DNA from: Mytilus californianus
Lineage: Eukaryota; Mollusca; Bivalvia; Mytilida; Mytilidae
Direction: 5' to 3'
DNA: 64,000 bases
Assembly: GCF_021869535.1 (NCBI RefSeq)
Contig: NW_026262690.1
Location: 89,759,995-89,823,994 of the forward strand
Shown here: positions 22,600 through 33,882 of the stretch, one piece after another
Layout of the letters: the number at the start of each line of letters is the position of its first letter
How positions within the stretch are numbered: position 1 is the first letter of the stretch
The notes under the pieces: generated by a model
What the model was told of the DNA's origin: nothing
Database searches by the model: none
Seen by the model: the letters and a program-made list of their open reading frames with translations, nothing else
Program-made: the position numbers and the translations under genes

Positions 22600-23640
22600 C
22601 TGTGTAAAACAGCTCTGGGATGTGATGCAGAGATATACCATCTATTAATGAATTATGTGATTTATTCATAAATGAGGAATATTTATGTGTAGTCAATATC
22701 GAACATTTATTTGTGGAATTATGATTATATATATATATACATGAACAGTGATGGATAAATATATATGGACTTACAACTATTTGTGGAATTATGATAATAT
22801 ACATATGAACAATATGTTTGTGGAATAATAACAATCTCATAAACATGTTTAACCCCGCCGCATTTTTGCGCCTGTCCCAAGTCAGGAGCCTCTAGCCTTT
22901 GTTAGTCTTGTATTATTTTTAATTTTAGTTTCTTGTGTACAATTTGGAGTTTAGTATGGCGTTCATTATCACTGAACTAGTATATATATTTGTTTAGGGG
23001 CCAGCTGAAGGACGCCTCCGGGTGCGGGAATTTCTCGCTGCATTGAAGACCTGTTGGTGGCCTTCTGCTGTTGCCTGTTCTGTGGTAGGGTTGTTGTCTC
23101 TTTGACACATTCCCCATTTCCATTCTCAATTTTAACTTTACTTTAAAATTTTATATATGGATATTTATTTAATGAAAATATTCCGTCGCATGGTAAACTG
23201 TTGGAAGGACTTATATATATAGTATTCTGGAAATTTTAAATGTTTGGATCGTTCGCCTCACATCCCATGTACAGTGTACAATTCGTTTGAAGTAGATCAA
23301 CCGACAAGACTTGGTGGCACTATTATGACCAATGTAAGCAGTAGTGTTTAAGTTGTTTAGTAGTTAATTCGGTGATGGTGGGATTTGGACCAGAGGTCAA
23401 TTTTATATGGTCATCAGCTGATATCCCAATTTTGGGAGTGAATGCCTTCTTTTTTGTATTTTTTCTTTTTTTTTGTCGGGTTGATATGTTTATAAGGGAA
23501 ATATTTTACGTAGTAGTTAGTCAAAATTAGAAATTCAGGGCGGTAGTAATGAATTTGTCTTCAGGACAGTATTTAATTGAGAAGTTTTAGTTTTTTTAAG
23601 TTTTTTTTTAATTTTCGTATAAAGTTGCCTAAGATTATAA
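22600..23640. repeat. Repeat-rich 3' flank of the retroelement
   Basis: AT-rich direct repeats ('atttgtggaattatga' at 22,710 and 22,780) are followed by a partial R1 copy (22,840-22,960) and an inverted R2 copy (22,990-23,145). The R2 copy has 'ggggccagctgaaggacg', 'gacctgttggtggccttctg' and 'acattccccatttcc'. Positions 23,150-23,640 are AT-rich with no feature I can name. No match to 15.3-16.15 kb that would make an LTR pair was seen. Confidence 0.5.
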
Positions 23641-25949
23641 TCTCATTTTGGCTAAGTAGTCAACTGTTGGTTTCCTTGAAAGGAATTTGTCATTTCAATC
23701 TCTCAAGAAATGAGAGGCTGCCATAGGAAACCTTGACCTACATTTCCAAGTTATGGCCCAAGGATCTTAAATCAAAGAACCTTAGGTCTTTATGGCTTAT
23801 GGTTCATGAGATACCTCAGCATACCACTAAGTAAAATATTCAAGGGGAGAGAACTCCTATAAGAAGTCAATGGATCGTTTCGGTTTCAATCATTTAAAGT
23901 TGCGACATGTGGCAAGTAACATTTAAAAAAAATATCATTTGTCGCTTACTGTTATAGTTTATGAAGAGTAGCAATAAAAATGTTTTTGTGAATGGGGAGA
24001 TAACTCTTATAAGGTGAATAGTACGCTTTGATGCCCCTACCACAAGAAAGGTTTCATTAACACTATACTTGGTACCAAAGATCATTTCAAAATGTCACGT
24101 ACTTTTTTTGACTTTTGACTTTGAAATTTAGCGGAGGAAAAAGAATAATAATAATCAAAGAACAATTGAAGGTCTTTCCACATCAATTTTCTAAATAATT
24201 GATAAGAAGCTACATCTGGTTTACTCAAAGCTACTATTGGCGTCAAATCATAAGTTTCTTCATACTGATTCAATAAATATATGATAATGGTTTTTATAGA
24301 CTTTTGCCTGAAATAAGGGAGATAATTGACAACTTTCGGTTTAGAAAATGTCACTTCCGGTTTCATATGATAACTTTATTTACACTGATTCAAAAAATAT
24401 AGGGGTTATATATACTTTTGGCTGTAAAAAGGGAGATAATTGGCTACCTCCAGTTTAGAAAATGTATTTTCTGGTCTCATATGATAGCTTTATTCACACT
24501 GATTCCAAAAATATATAGTTTGTATATACTTATGCCTGTAATAAAGAAATAATTTGCTACTTCCGGTTTATAGAATGTCACTTCTGTCTCAAATGATAGG
24601 TTTATGTATGCCTATTTAAAAAAATATATGGTTTTTGAGTACATTTCCTTAAAATAAGTGCAAAAAATACTACTTCCGGTTCATTCAAGGTCCCTTCTGG
24701 TTAACTTTTTTCAAGGTCATATGTCATCTAATATTTTGTCAAAGACCTTTTGGCTTTATTGTGTACCAATCTGAAGTAATAATCAATTTATCTTAAAATA
24801 AAACATTTCAGGGACAATAACTCCTATAAGATGTCATTGGATTGTTTCAGATCAAATGTATCATATCTTCATCACAATAAAACAAACATTTTGCACTAGT
24901 TCTTTTATATATAAATTTAAAAGTATCAGAGAAAATGCAAAAACAAACAAATGACAAAATTCAGAACATGACCTTGACCTTTGACCTTGACCTCATTTTT
25001 TAAGTTAGGATCCAAGGACCTCAAATAGAAAGACTCTAGGTTTATACGGCTTACGGTTTATGAGTTACAAAAACATAACGACAAATTTATTTGATAAAGG
25101 TAGATAACTCCTATAAAATTTCACCTGATCGCTTCGATCCAAATCAGCCAAAAATTTCTGAATATGTAACGAACAAATATGAAAAAGAATTTTGTTGTTA
25201 TCTGTGTTTGGGGAGATAACTCTTACAATAAATGAGTCTTTGGCTTCACAAGATGAGTTTAAAAAGTGCTGTTCGATATAGTGTCCTAAATATCTAAGCG
25301 ACATCTTGCGAAACAATTTTATACCACAAGAAAAGGGTTTCGGCGGAAGAAGAAAAAAAAAATAATAATCAGAACAAATACAATAGGTCTTTCCACAGTA
25401 AAGTGGAGACACCTAATAATTAAAAACCAATTGTTCAGAGAACAATTGTAGGTCTTTCAAGATCAATTTTCTAAATTATTGATGAGAAGCTATTTCCGGA
25501 TTACTCAAAGTTACTATTGGCGTCCAAGCATAGGTTTCTTCATACTGATTCAATAAATAATTTTTTCTATTTATTCCTGCCTGAAATAAGGGAGATAATT
25601 GTCAACTTCTGGATTAAAAAATGTCGCTTCCAGTCTCACATGATAGCTTTATTCACACTGATTTCAAAAACATATGGTTTCTATATACTTTTGCCTGTAA
25701 TAAGGGAGATATTAGGTACTTCCGGTTTATTGAAGGTCACTTTCGATCTCAAATGATAGGTTTACGTATGCGTATTTAAAAAATATATAGTTTCTAGGTA
25801 CTTTTTCATGAAATAAGTGCAAAAATGGCAATTTCCGGTTTACTCAAGGTCACTTCCGGTTGATATTTTTCAAGGTCATATGTCAACCAACAGTTTGCAA
25901 AAGACTCTATGGCTTTATCATGTACCAAGTTGGAGTAACAATTGATTAA

Positions 25950-26575
25950 CCTTAAATAAAGGCAACAGTAGTATACCGCTGTTCGAAATTCATAAATCGA
26001 TTGAGAAAAAAACAAATCCGGGTTACAAACTAAAACTGAGGGAAACACATCAAATATAAGAGGAGAACTACGACACAACAGAAACACAACATTAAAATGT
26101 AACACACACATAAACGAACTATAATATAACAATAGCCATTTTCCTAAATTGGTACAGGACATTTGAAGAAAAAAATGGGAAAACATATAGAACAGAGAAA
26201 CATACGAATAATAGCTAACAAAAGGTACCAGGTTTAAAATTTAATACGCAAGACGCGCGTTTCGTCCACACAAACCAGTGACGCTCAGATCAAAACAGGT
26301 CGAAAGCCAAAACAAGTACAAAGTTGAAGAGCACTGATGACCAAAAGTTCAAAAAAGTTGTGCCAAATACGGCTAAGGTTATATGTCTGGGATAAGAAAA
26401 TCCTTAGTATTTAGAATAATTTATATATTAGCAAACAGAAAATTTATAAAAAAGACTATACAATAGATATACATGATAACACCGATGTGGTGACTAACTA
26501 CAGAACAAAAACGGATACATAAAACAACATAAACCAGCACATAAAAATTCACATCCGAGTTAAATTAGATCATTT
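25950..26575 (+). repeat. Insertions inside the third family-P unit (R3 and another SINE-like repeat)
   Basis: Positions about 25,965-26,110 carry repeat R3 ('ggcaacagtagtatacc', 'aacaaatccgggt', 'gagggaaacacatcaa'). R3 is also present at 50,280-50,445 and inverted at 48,360-48,500. Positions 26,215-26,360 carry a second repeat ('gacgcgcgtttcgtc', 'agtgacgctcagatc'). Family-P sequence resumes at about 26,570 with 'atttcagggacaataactcc', which also occurs before the break at 24,810. Confidence 0.6.
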
Positions 26576-27189
26576 CAGGGACAATAACTCCTATAAGATG
26601 TCATTGGATTGTTTCAGACCAAACGTATCATATCTTCATCACAATGAGGCAAACATTTTGCACTAGTACTTTCATATATATCTTAAAAAGTGACAGAGGA
26701 GATCATAAAACAAGGAAAAGTCCAAATTTAGAATATGACCTTGACCTCAATTTCATTTTAGTGAACCAAAGACCCCAAATCAGTACACCTTAGGTCTCTA
26801 TCACTTACCATTCATGCTATACATTAATGAATCATTTATGTCAAATACAGAAGGGGAAACAAATCTCATATGGAGTCTTCGTATCGCTGCCGTCAAAATT
26901 GGACAAAAAATTCTGAGGATATAGCGAGCAATTTGTTACAATAAATGTTTCGCTTTCTTTTACAGTTACAGAGGAGATGCAATAACAAGGAAAACAGTGT
27001 TCGGGGAGATAACTCCTACTGAGAAAAGTATTCGGTTAAGCAGGGTCAATTTCAAAGGCGCATTAACTGTGCGATATCATATACCAAACATCAAAGCCAC
27101 ATCTTTCTAAACAAAATTTACACACAAGAAATAAAAGTGGCGGAAGAAAAAAAAAAAGAAAAAATAATAATAATCAGAACAAAACCAAT

Positions 27190-27219
27190 AGGTCTTTCCA
27201 CAGAAAAGTGGAAAGACCT
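27190..27219 (-). repeat. Palindrome of family P
   Basis: AGGTCTTTCCAC, a 6-base loop and GTGGAAAGACCT form a perfect 12-bp-stem hairpin. It is the reverse complement of the four hairpins at 45,710-45,898. A related imperfect pair ('ggtctttccattaagaaaggaaagacc') follows at about 27,244. Confidence 0.85.
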
Positions 27220-27269
27220 AATAAACAGACGAAATTCAGTTAGGTCTTTCCATTAAGAAAGGAAAGACC

Positions 27270-28020
27270 TTAATAAAACCATTATTCCTGTAAACTACGA
27301 AAACAATACAAACATTTAGATAAAAGATATTGTAATGTTCTTTCGACTCTTAAAAAAGAGAGATAACAAAGGGACTTCGAAAATAAACTGACAACACCAT
27401 GGCTAGCCTAAAAAAGAAAAAAGACAAACAGACAAACAGACAAACACCAATACTCAAAACATAACACAGAAAACTAAAGACTGAACGACGAAAGACATTT
27501 TACACATATAAAGAGCTTTCATTATTGTCAAACAATTCGGATTAACTCTTTCAATATTTGAATAAGATTGTCAAAATTGTTTGTGTTTTTTCAATTATAA
27601 AAAAAAAAGTCATTGTGATAATTTACTTTGCTAGCTCATCATGAGCATTTTTAATGGAATAAAAATGTCCTTATCTTTAATAAACATTTCTACTTTTATT
27701 CAAGATTTTTAACTGTCACAATCGCATTTACACAGACAGAACGGACCAATTTTCCCTATATCAATTCATATTTAGTTCAAACTTTTCAATAAGACACTCA
27801 ATTTGTACCAATACATAGTTACGCATCTTCATTTGTGAACTTGAATAACTAAACATATACGACCAAATTGAATTTGTTTTAAGATAGCTGAAAACTGCAT
27901 TTTTCATAGATTTTTGCAATTTTTGAGTGTTTATCTAAGAAATGTGAAAGAAGAACTTTCTCTAAATGATGATATACTGATTTGTAGCGTGGACCACAAG
28001 TCCCAGTTTACAGATACAAA
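27270..28020. other. Repeat edge and AT-rich DNA
   Basis: Positions 27,345-27,490 hold the 3' end of the bivalve RT element (minus orientation: 'agataac' ... 'gacaacaccatggcta' ... 'cagacaaacagacaaac' ... 'aaaactaaagactg'). The rest to 28,020 is AT-rich with nothing recognised. Confidence 0.5.
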
Positions 28021-28380
28021 TCAATTCATTTTGAATAAAGATGTCCTCTGATGCCAATATTATATTATAAATATGTGGCACTAAATAGTATTTTAATTTT
28101 ATGGAGATATGTAAAAAAAAAATGTTGTTAAAAGGTTTTAAAAAAAGCCTTATGAGCGAAACTTATACAAGAGAAACGGCTCTACCTTTTTTTTTTATAT
28201 CTATAATGACCAGGAAAAAAATGTTAATAATAAATTTCTGCCGACACGCGTGTGTTAAAAATGTTCCATTAAATGACTATAATATCTCTCTTTTCAAAGT
28301 GTTAAATAATTGTTTTCTTGATTAGTTATAGAAACATCTGAATATAATGATGATGGAGTATTGTCCACACCATAAAATGC
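28020..28380 (+). repeat. 350-bp duplicated block, copy 1
   Basis: Sequence from 'gatgccaatattatat' to 'ccatagtttgatatttaa' is repeated almost exactly at 31,885-32,235. The 74-codon open frame in it (28,101-28,325) is in part shared by the second copy's frame at 31,875-32,114, differing by single-base indels in homopolymers. The frame is not conserved through the 3' part and I do not call it a gene. Confidence 0.75.
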
Positions 28381-28559
28381 CATAGTTTGATATTTAACAT
28401 TCTGCATTAATATGGTTGCAGTTCAATTAATTATAATGACCACATCTGATGTTTTATGTTTTCTTTACGGAAGCGTGATCACCAATGCCGAAGTGTTGAT
28501 GCATGTGCATTAGATTATTTTAATTATAACATTTTATCGGAGTTAATCATAACTCACTA

Positions 28560-28860
28560 AAGGGACTGGCTATTTATGAGGGTAGGAATGCTCTTTACCG
28601 TCAGGCGTCAAACGGTTATTTTCAGCTATCGTTAGCATCAAATTGGTTAAAATTTTATCGTGATTCGTCAACTCAAATAATTATCCGTAACCGTTATTTT
28701 TGGAAATTAAATTAACGTGATTCGTCAAAATCAGTCAATTTTTTTTATCGTCATAAAGAAAATGTACAATTTATCGTCATGCACCAAAATTTACCGTTAA
28801 CGTTATTTGACAAGATTTTTACCGTTATTCGTCATGAAGCTACCCCCATTACGACCCTCA
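28560..28860 (+). repeat. Degenerate repeat with 'accgttatt' and 'cgtgattcgtca' motifs
   Basis: About six imperfect iterations of 'accgttatt ... cgtcaa/cgtcatg' occur, with T-runs between. Such foldable AT-rich blocks are commonly MITE interiors. No clear terminal inverted repeat is seen. Confidence 0.4.
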
Positions 28861-29229
28861 TTTATAACTGTCTTTTTATCAAGTAAATTTCCATATAAAC
28901 CAACCTTTTTATGGTGACGAATGAAAAGCTTTCACGGGAAATTGATTTTGTATATTAATTTTGTGTAGAAAAGTATAATTTAATGTTAAAAATAATAAAT
29001 ATTATAAAAATAACACCAATAATTGGAGGATACCTCGAGAAAACATTGTCAACCGAGGCAAAGCCAAGGTTGACAATGTTTTTTTTCTTTCGAGATGTAA
29101 TAATCTGCTCTAGTGCAATATTTAATCATTTTCAAATTCAAGGGGCCCGAAAAGTGGCCTTATAATAACTTCCCCTTTGTAAATGGAATAAATGCTAACA
29201 ACACAATAGCTTCGGTTGATTACAAACTG

Positions 29230-30400
29230 TATGTCTTAGTGTTAATACATTTACCAAACTGCTATGGTATGAGACTGCTAATAATTTACCCAATTCTAAC
29301 ACAAAAAACAACACGACAGAAGTCAATAGTGGAGCAGGAAAGGCTGACACTTCTGGAGAACTCTAGTTTGTTAAATTGTGTTGCTTTATGTTTTGGTTTT
29401 CAATGTAGTGTTTTGTGAATTGTTTGTCTTTTTCTTTGGATCATGGTCCTGTGTATCTTTCTCACAAATTCAATATACATCAAACTAAAATGTTTTGTGT
29501 CCGAATAACACTGAAATAGCTGATCAAATGATATTGTAATAATGATCTGCACCCAAGTTTATCAAGACAAGCGCAATGTAAAGTCACGTTTTCAATCGAG
29601 GTTACTGTTATATCTCTTTACGATGTATCGTTCCTTTACAATGGTACTTTTGCCAATAGTGACCCGTCTGCCTGTTCGAGGGAATAAATACACATCTGCA
29701 CCAATTCGGTTGAGCGAATATACAACTAACTCCTTTCGGAAACTAGAAATAATTGTCATAGAAGTAAGAGTTTCTGTGCAGTTAAGCCTGCTGCAACAGA
29801 TTCATTCATCGATTTATCAAGTCAAGACAATGAAGGTAAATCACGATTTGTTACCATAGGGATCGTTTGCAGAAATGTCCACCTGAAATAGTCAATATAT
29901 GAGGAGTTGTACAGGGATGAATGAACCTGGGAATGTTTAATTTGGGACCAGGTATATCCCATGTCCACCTCCTAAAACGGTGGTATGTTTTTGAATGGTA
30001 TGAGACTGACTATATTTTACCGAATTTTAAAATGAGCAACACGACTGATGTCACTTGTGAAGCAAGAACTACTGACCTTTCTGGAGAGCTCGAGTTTGTG
30101 AAATTGTGTTGCTAAATATTTGGTTTACAAAGTAGTGTTTTGTAAATTATTGTTTGTCTGTTTGTCTTTTTCTTTGGATCATGGTCCTGTGTATCTTTCT
30201 CACAATATACATCAAACTCGAAAGTTTTGTGTCACAATAACGCTGAACTAGCTGATCAAATGATATTGTAATAATGATCTGAACCCAAGTTTATCAAGAC
30301 AAACGCAATGTAAAGTAACGTTTTCAATCGATGTTACTGCTATCTCCCTTTATGATGTATTGTTCCTTTACAATAGTACTAAAATGTTTCCGTACTCCTA
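29230..30400 (+). repeat. Local tandem duplication (period about 720 bp)
   Basis: Positions about 29,265-29,665 and 29,985-30,380 match: 'tatgagact', 'ggagaactctagtttg' against 'ggagagctcgagtttg', then 'ttggatcatggtcctgtg' and 'ctgatcaaatgatattg', and 'cgcaatgtaaagt'. Part of the next stretch of copy 1 (29,655-29,920) is displaced to 31,010-31,120 and 31,505-31,680, split by repeat insertions. The unit includes a diverged 3' tail of the bivalve RT element ('gcaacacgac' ... 'ttgtttgtctgtttgtc'). Confidence 0.6.
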
Positions 30401-30599
30401 ACAACAAAATTATTATATTTAAATTTACCTGTGTACGTTACTTTATCTAACACTATTTTGTCCCAGGTTAAAGTTGTCTTTTTGACATTGTTCTACATCT
30501 TTTTTCTTTATTAATATTTTATTTATGTTTTGTCATAAATCAAACTTATTCGTTTAGTGTATGTAAATGTTTTTGTTTATATGTCTTTTTGCTCTAGTT

Positions 30600-31000
30600 A
30601 AGCCATTTCAATTGATATTTTATAGTGTGTCTTTTGATGCTGTGATGTTACACTACTCTTTCAGGTTAGGGTGAAGGTTGGCACCTGTTGAAACGTTTAA
30701 ACCCGTTGCATTTGTATGCACCTGTCTTAAGTCAGGAGCCTGTTATTCAGTGGTTGTTGTTTGTTGGTGTGGTTCATAAATGTTTCTCGTGTCTGGTTTT
30801 TTATACAGATTAGACCGTTGGTTTTCCTGTTTCAACTGTTTTACACTATTCATTTTGGGGCCCTTTATAGCTTGCTGTTAGGTGTGAGCCAAGGCTCCGT
30901 GTTGAAGGCCGTACTTTGACCTATAATTGTTTACTTTTTACACAATATGACTTTATGGAGAGTTGTCTTATTAGCACTCATACCACATCTTCTTATTTAT
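30600..31000 (+). repeat. Dispersed repeat family R1
   Basis: Landmarks are 'gttacactac', 'tttaaacccgttgcat', 'cttaagtcaggagcctg', 'gaaggccgtac' and 'cataccacatcttctta'. It sits between the two displaced halves of the local duplication. Confidence 0.7.
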
Positions 31001-31124
31001 ATTTTGCCAATAGTGGCACATCTGCCTGTTTGGCGGAATAAATACACATTTACACCAATTCGGTTGTGCTAACATACAGCCAACTCCTTTCGGAACATTC
31101 TCACAGGAAATTGGAAATGATTGT

Positions 31125-31500
31125 CATACAAGTGAAAGAAAAGATACCAAAGGGACATTCAAACTTATACGTCGAAAATGAATTGACAGCGCCATGACAA
31201 AAAAAGAAAAGATAACAAGACAACCAACATTTTACAAAACACAATATAGACAACTAAAGAATGAGCAACATGTACCCCGCTAAAAAACCGGGAGTGATCT
31301 CAAGTGCTTTGGAAGGGTAAGCAGATCTTGCTCCACATGTGGTACTCGTCGTGTTGTTCATGTAAGTACAAACTCGGTGATAAGTCTAATTCGGTAAGTC
31401 ACATTCGGGGAATAGAGGACGAGATTGTGGTTACGACAATTGTAACATATCCGTCGTCATCTGCAAGCGCTGCTGGAATGTTGCTACTTAGAAATAGAAA
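31125..31500 (-). mobile_element. 3' end of the bivalve RT element, minus orientation
   Basis: It matches 52,665-53,000: 'gataccaaagggacattcaaac', 'gacagcgccatgac', 'gtgatctcaagtg' and 'ccacatgtgg', 'agtcacattcggg', 'aacatatccg'. In the copy at 52.7-53.3 kb this stretch is directly continuous with RT-tail coding sequence, which identifies it as the element's 3' untranslated region. The short open frames at 31,304-31,576 (plus) and 31,399-31,587 (minus) lie across this UTR and are not genes. Confidence 0.6.
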
Positions 31501-31839
31501 CTTCACAATTGAGAGGTTCTTTGCTGTTAAACCTGCTGGAACAAATTTATTCATCGATTTTAAACAAGGACGATAAAAGTAAATCACGATTTGTTAACAT
31601 GGGGATCGATTGCAGAGATATCCGCCAAAATAGTCAATATATGAGGAGTTGCACAGGGATATGTGAATCTGTGAATAAGGGTTGGAAGTGGTAGTAATTA
31701 GGAGGGAAGTGTTAGTTGGGGGAGTGAATTGTGAATCAAGGACCCCCTGTCCACCCTTCATATATGTATAGAAATTCATTTATAAGAATACATTAAACTT
31801 TAAATCCTTTAAGTTGAAGTAGTGGGGAGGGAATTTGAA

Positions 31840-31875
31840 GTTTTTTCGGGGGGAGGGGGGAGGGGGGGGGGGGCG
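31840..31875 (+). repeat. Guanine-run tract
   Basis: About 30 bases consist almost wholly of G with single A or C interruptions. It is a candidate G-quadruplex and also a likely site of assembly length error. It sits directly before copy 2 of the 350-bp block. Confidence 0.7.
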
Positions 31876-31884
31876 TGTTGAAGA

Positions 31885-32240
31885 TGTCTTCGATGCCAAT
31901 ATTATATAATAAATATGTGGCACTAAATAGTATTTTAATTTTATGGAGATATGTAAACAAAAATGTTGTTAAAAGGTTTAAAAAAAGCCTTATGAGCGAA
32001 ACTTATACAAGAGAAACGGCTCTACCTATTTTTTTTATATCTATAATGACCAGGAAAAAAATGTTAATAATAAATTTCTGCCGACACGCGTGTGTTAAAA
32101 AGTCCATTAAATGACTATAATATCTCTCTTTTCAAAGTGTTAAATATTGTTTTCTTAATTAGTTATAGAAACATCTGAATATAATGATGATGGAGTATTG
32201 TCCACACCATAAAATGCCATAGTTTGATATTTAATTCATT
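31885..32240 (+). repeat. 350-bp duplicated block, copy 2
   Basis: Near-identical to 28,020-28,380, with small indels in A and T runs. After it, 'aattcatttataagaatac' (32,233) repeats the text found at 31,768 just before the G tract. The block is thus flanked by a direct repeat, as if inserted or duplicated there. Confidence 0.75.
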
Positions 32241-33764
32241 TATAAGAATACATTAAACTTTAATATCGTTTTCACCTGAAATTATATTATATATTATTTG
32301 CAATAATTTTGAATTAATCAAAAAAGCCCCGATCGTATTATCCGAAAAATGGTTCGAAAACAAACAAGTTGTTCATTGAGTTCCGTTCTCAAAATGAATT
32401 TTAAACATTATAGATTATTTCAAATTTCTGATTAAGCTACAGTATTTTGCTCTTTCTGAATATAATTTCCATTATGGATAATATTTCAATTAAGGAACGA
32501 ACTCTGGGGGGAGTGGGGTTGTGGGTGGTGATATGATTTCTTTTTCATCCTGATTTTTTTTTGTACCACGTAAGTATAACATTAACGTAATATACCAATT
32601 TGTTTTTAAGAACTTTTGAATTTATTAGCAAATGCCCTCAATCAAAGTTTTTGTATTTCTTCCTGATCAAAATATGTTTTCCTTAAAATTTGAAATTAGA
32701 ATACTTTTTTGAAGAAAAATAATAACACTCTCAGAGTTAAATGGTCGTTCTCTACGCGTACACCAACAACATTGTGATTTGCAAACAACACCCATAACAA
32801 TTTACGTGACGTTTTTTTTCATTTTTTAAATTACCCCTTAATCCTTCATAAGGAGGAAACATTATTACTTTCTAGAGTATGCTGATTTCCCTGTTTCTTT
32901 TTCTGTTCGTTCGTTCGTTCGTTCTTTTTGTTTTGTTTGTTTAAAAAAGCAGATGTAGGTGACCATTTTGTGCTAGTGTTTTTGAGCAAAGTAAACCTGA
33001 TTAACAATTGCTGTTTTGGCACTTTCTGGTATTGATGTTTTGGACTGCTTAATGTATTTTGGTTCCATAACTTTTTACCTCAAGTGACCTGATACTGGTT
33101 ATTCCGGAAACACGTGTCATGCACTCTGATGTGATTTTTCATAATTATTTATAAAAACCGATTATTGGAATTGGAAAAGTGATACTGTAAGAAATCAGTG
33201 ACGAGTGACAATAGGAAGTTTTTGTCAAGTGAGCACAGCGAACGTGCTAAAAAGGGCTTAATAATGTGTCTAGCAGCTTATATTTTGCAATATAGATATT
33301 ACGAAAATCAGATAATCAATTTGTCAGATTGTATATGTGTCTTTTTCATAATAGAAAAAAAAAATCATTTGTTTTACCAGCAAACGGGATGATTACAATT
33401 TACTTGAGATGTTAGGGTCAAACTCAAAAACGTTGGTTCAAAAATAATACCGTCTTTGATAAAATAAGTTATCAAGATTGGGTCGTGTGTATTTGACGAT
33501 ACAAAGATCCGACATTTGTAGATTATTACATGGCATTTTTCATGTCAGATCCTATTTCGGCCCATGGTCATGATATCAGCCCAAGAGCCGAAAGTCTCGA
33601 GGGATTATATCATGAACAAGGGCCGATGAAGGGTATGACATGTAATGATCTTTTTTATCATAATTAATGTATAATTATTTGGTTTTTCATAATATATTTT
33701 CCTGTTTCCTAATATTTGTTTTGTATCCTCTTTGTTAAGCTTTTTCACTGAAAACGTAACATGC

Positions 33765-33882
33765 TGTCTATCATTTGTTGTTTAGTTTTATATGTATTGT
33801 CTATCATTTGTTGTTTAGTTTTATATGTATTGTCTATCATTTGTTGTTTAGTTTTATATGTATTGTCTATCATTTGTTGTTT
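33765..33882 (+). repeat. 33-bp tandem repeat, 3.6 copies
   Basis: Three full copies of 'tgtctatcatttgttg' plus 'tttagttttatatgtat' are identical, and a fourth stops after 19 bases. Perfect identity suggests recent expansion. Confidence 0.9.

Larger units (their letters stand above)
23640..27270 (-). repeat. Tandem run of palindrome-ended repeat units (family P)
   Basis: Three head-to-tail units are visible: a partial one ending near 24,160, one from about 24,160 to 25,420, and one from about 25,420 to 27,270 that is lengthened by insertions. Each unit ends in a purine-rich 'gcggaagaaaaaa' tract and 'aataataatcagaac', followed by the palindromes AGGTCTTTCCAC / GTGGAAAGACCT and CAATTGTTC / GAACAATTG. 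Each contains a 'gggagataactc' motif and many copies of 'ttccggttta' plus 'ggtcacttccgg'. A full inverted relative lies at 45,710-47,040. Open frames here are short and have no domain. Confidence 0.7.

Noticed and set aside
15500-23600. LTR pair around the gypsy-like element
   Set aside because: I compared 15.3-16.15 kb with 22.56-23.6 kb by eye and found no matching block; a computed alignment could still find diverged LTRs.
33765-33882. Possible CRISPR-like array (regular 33-bp repeats)
   Set aside because: Repeats are directly adjacent without unique spacers, and the context is eukaryotic; it is a plain minisatellite.
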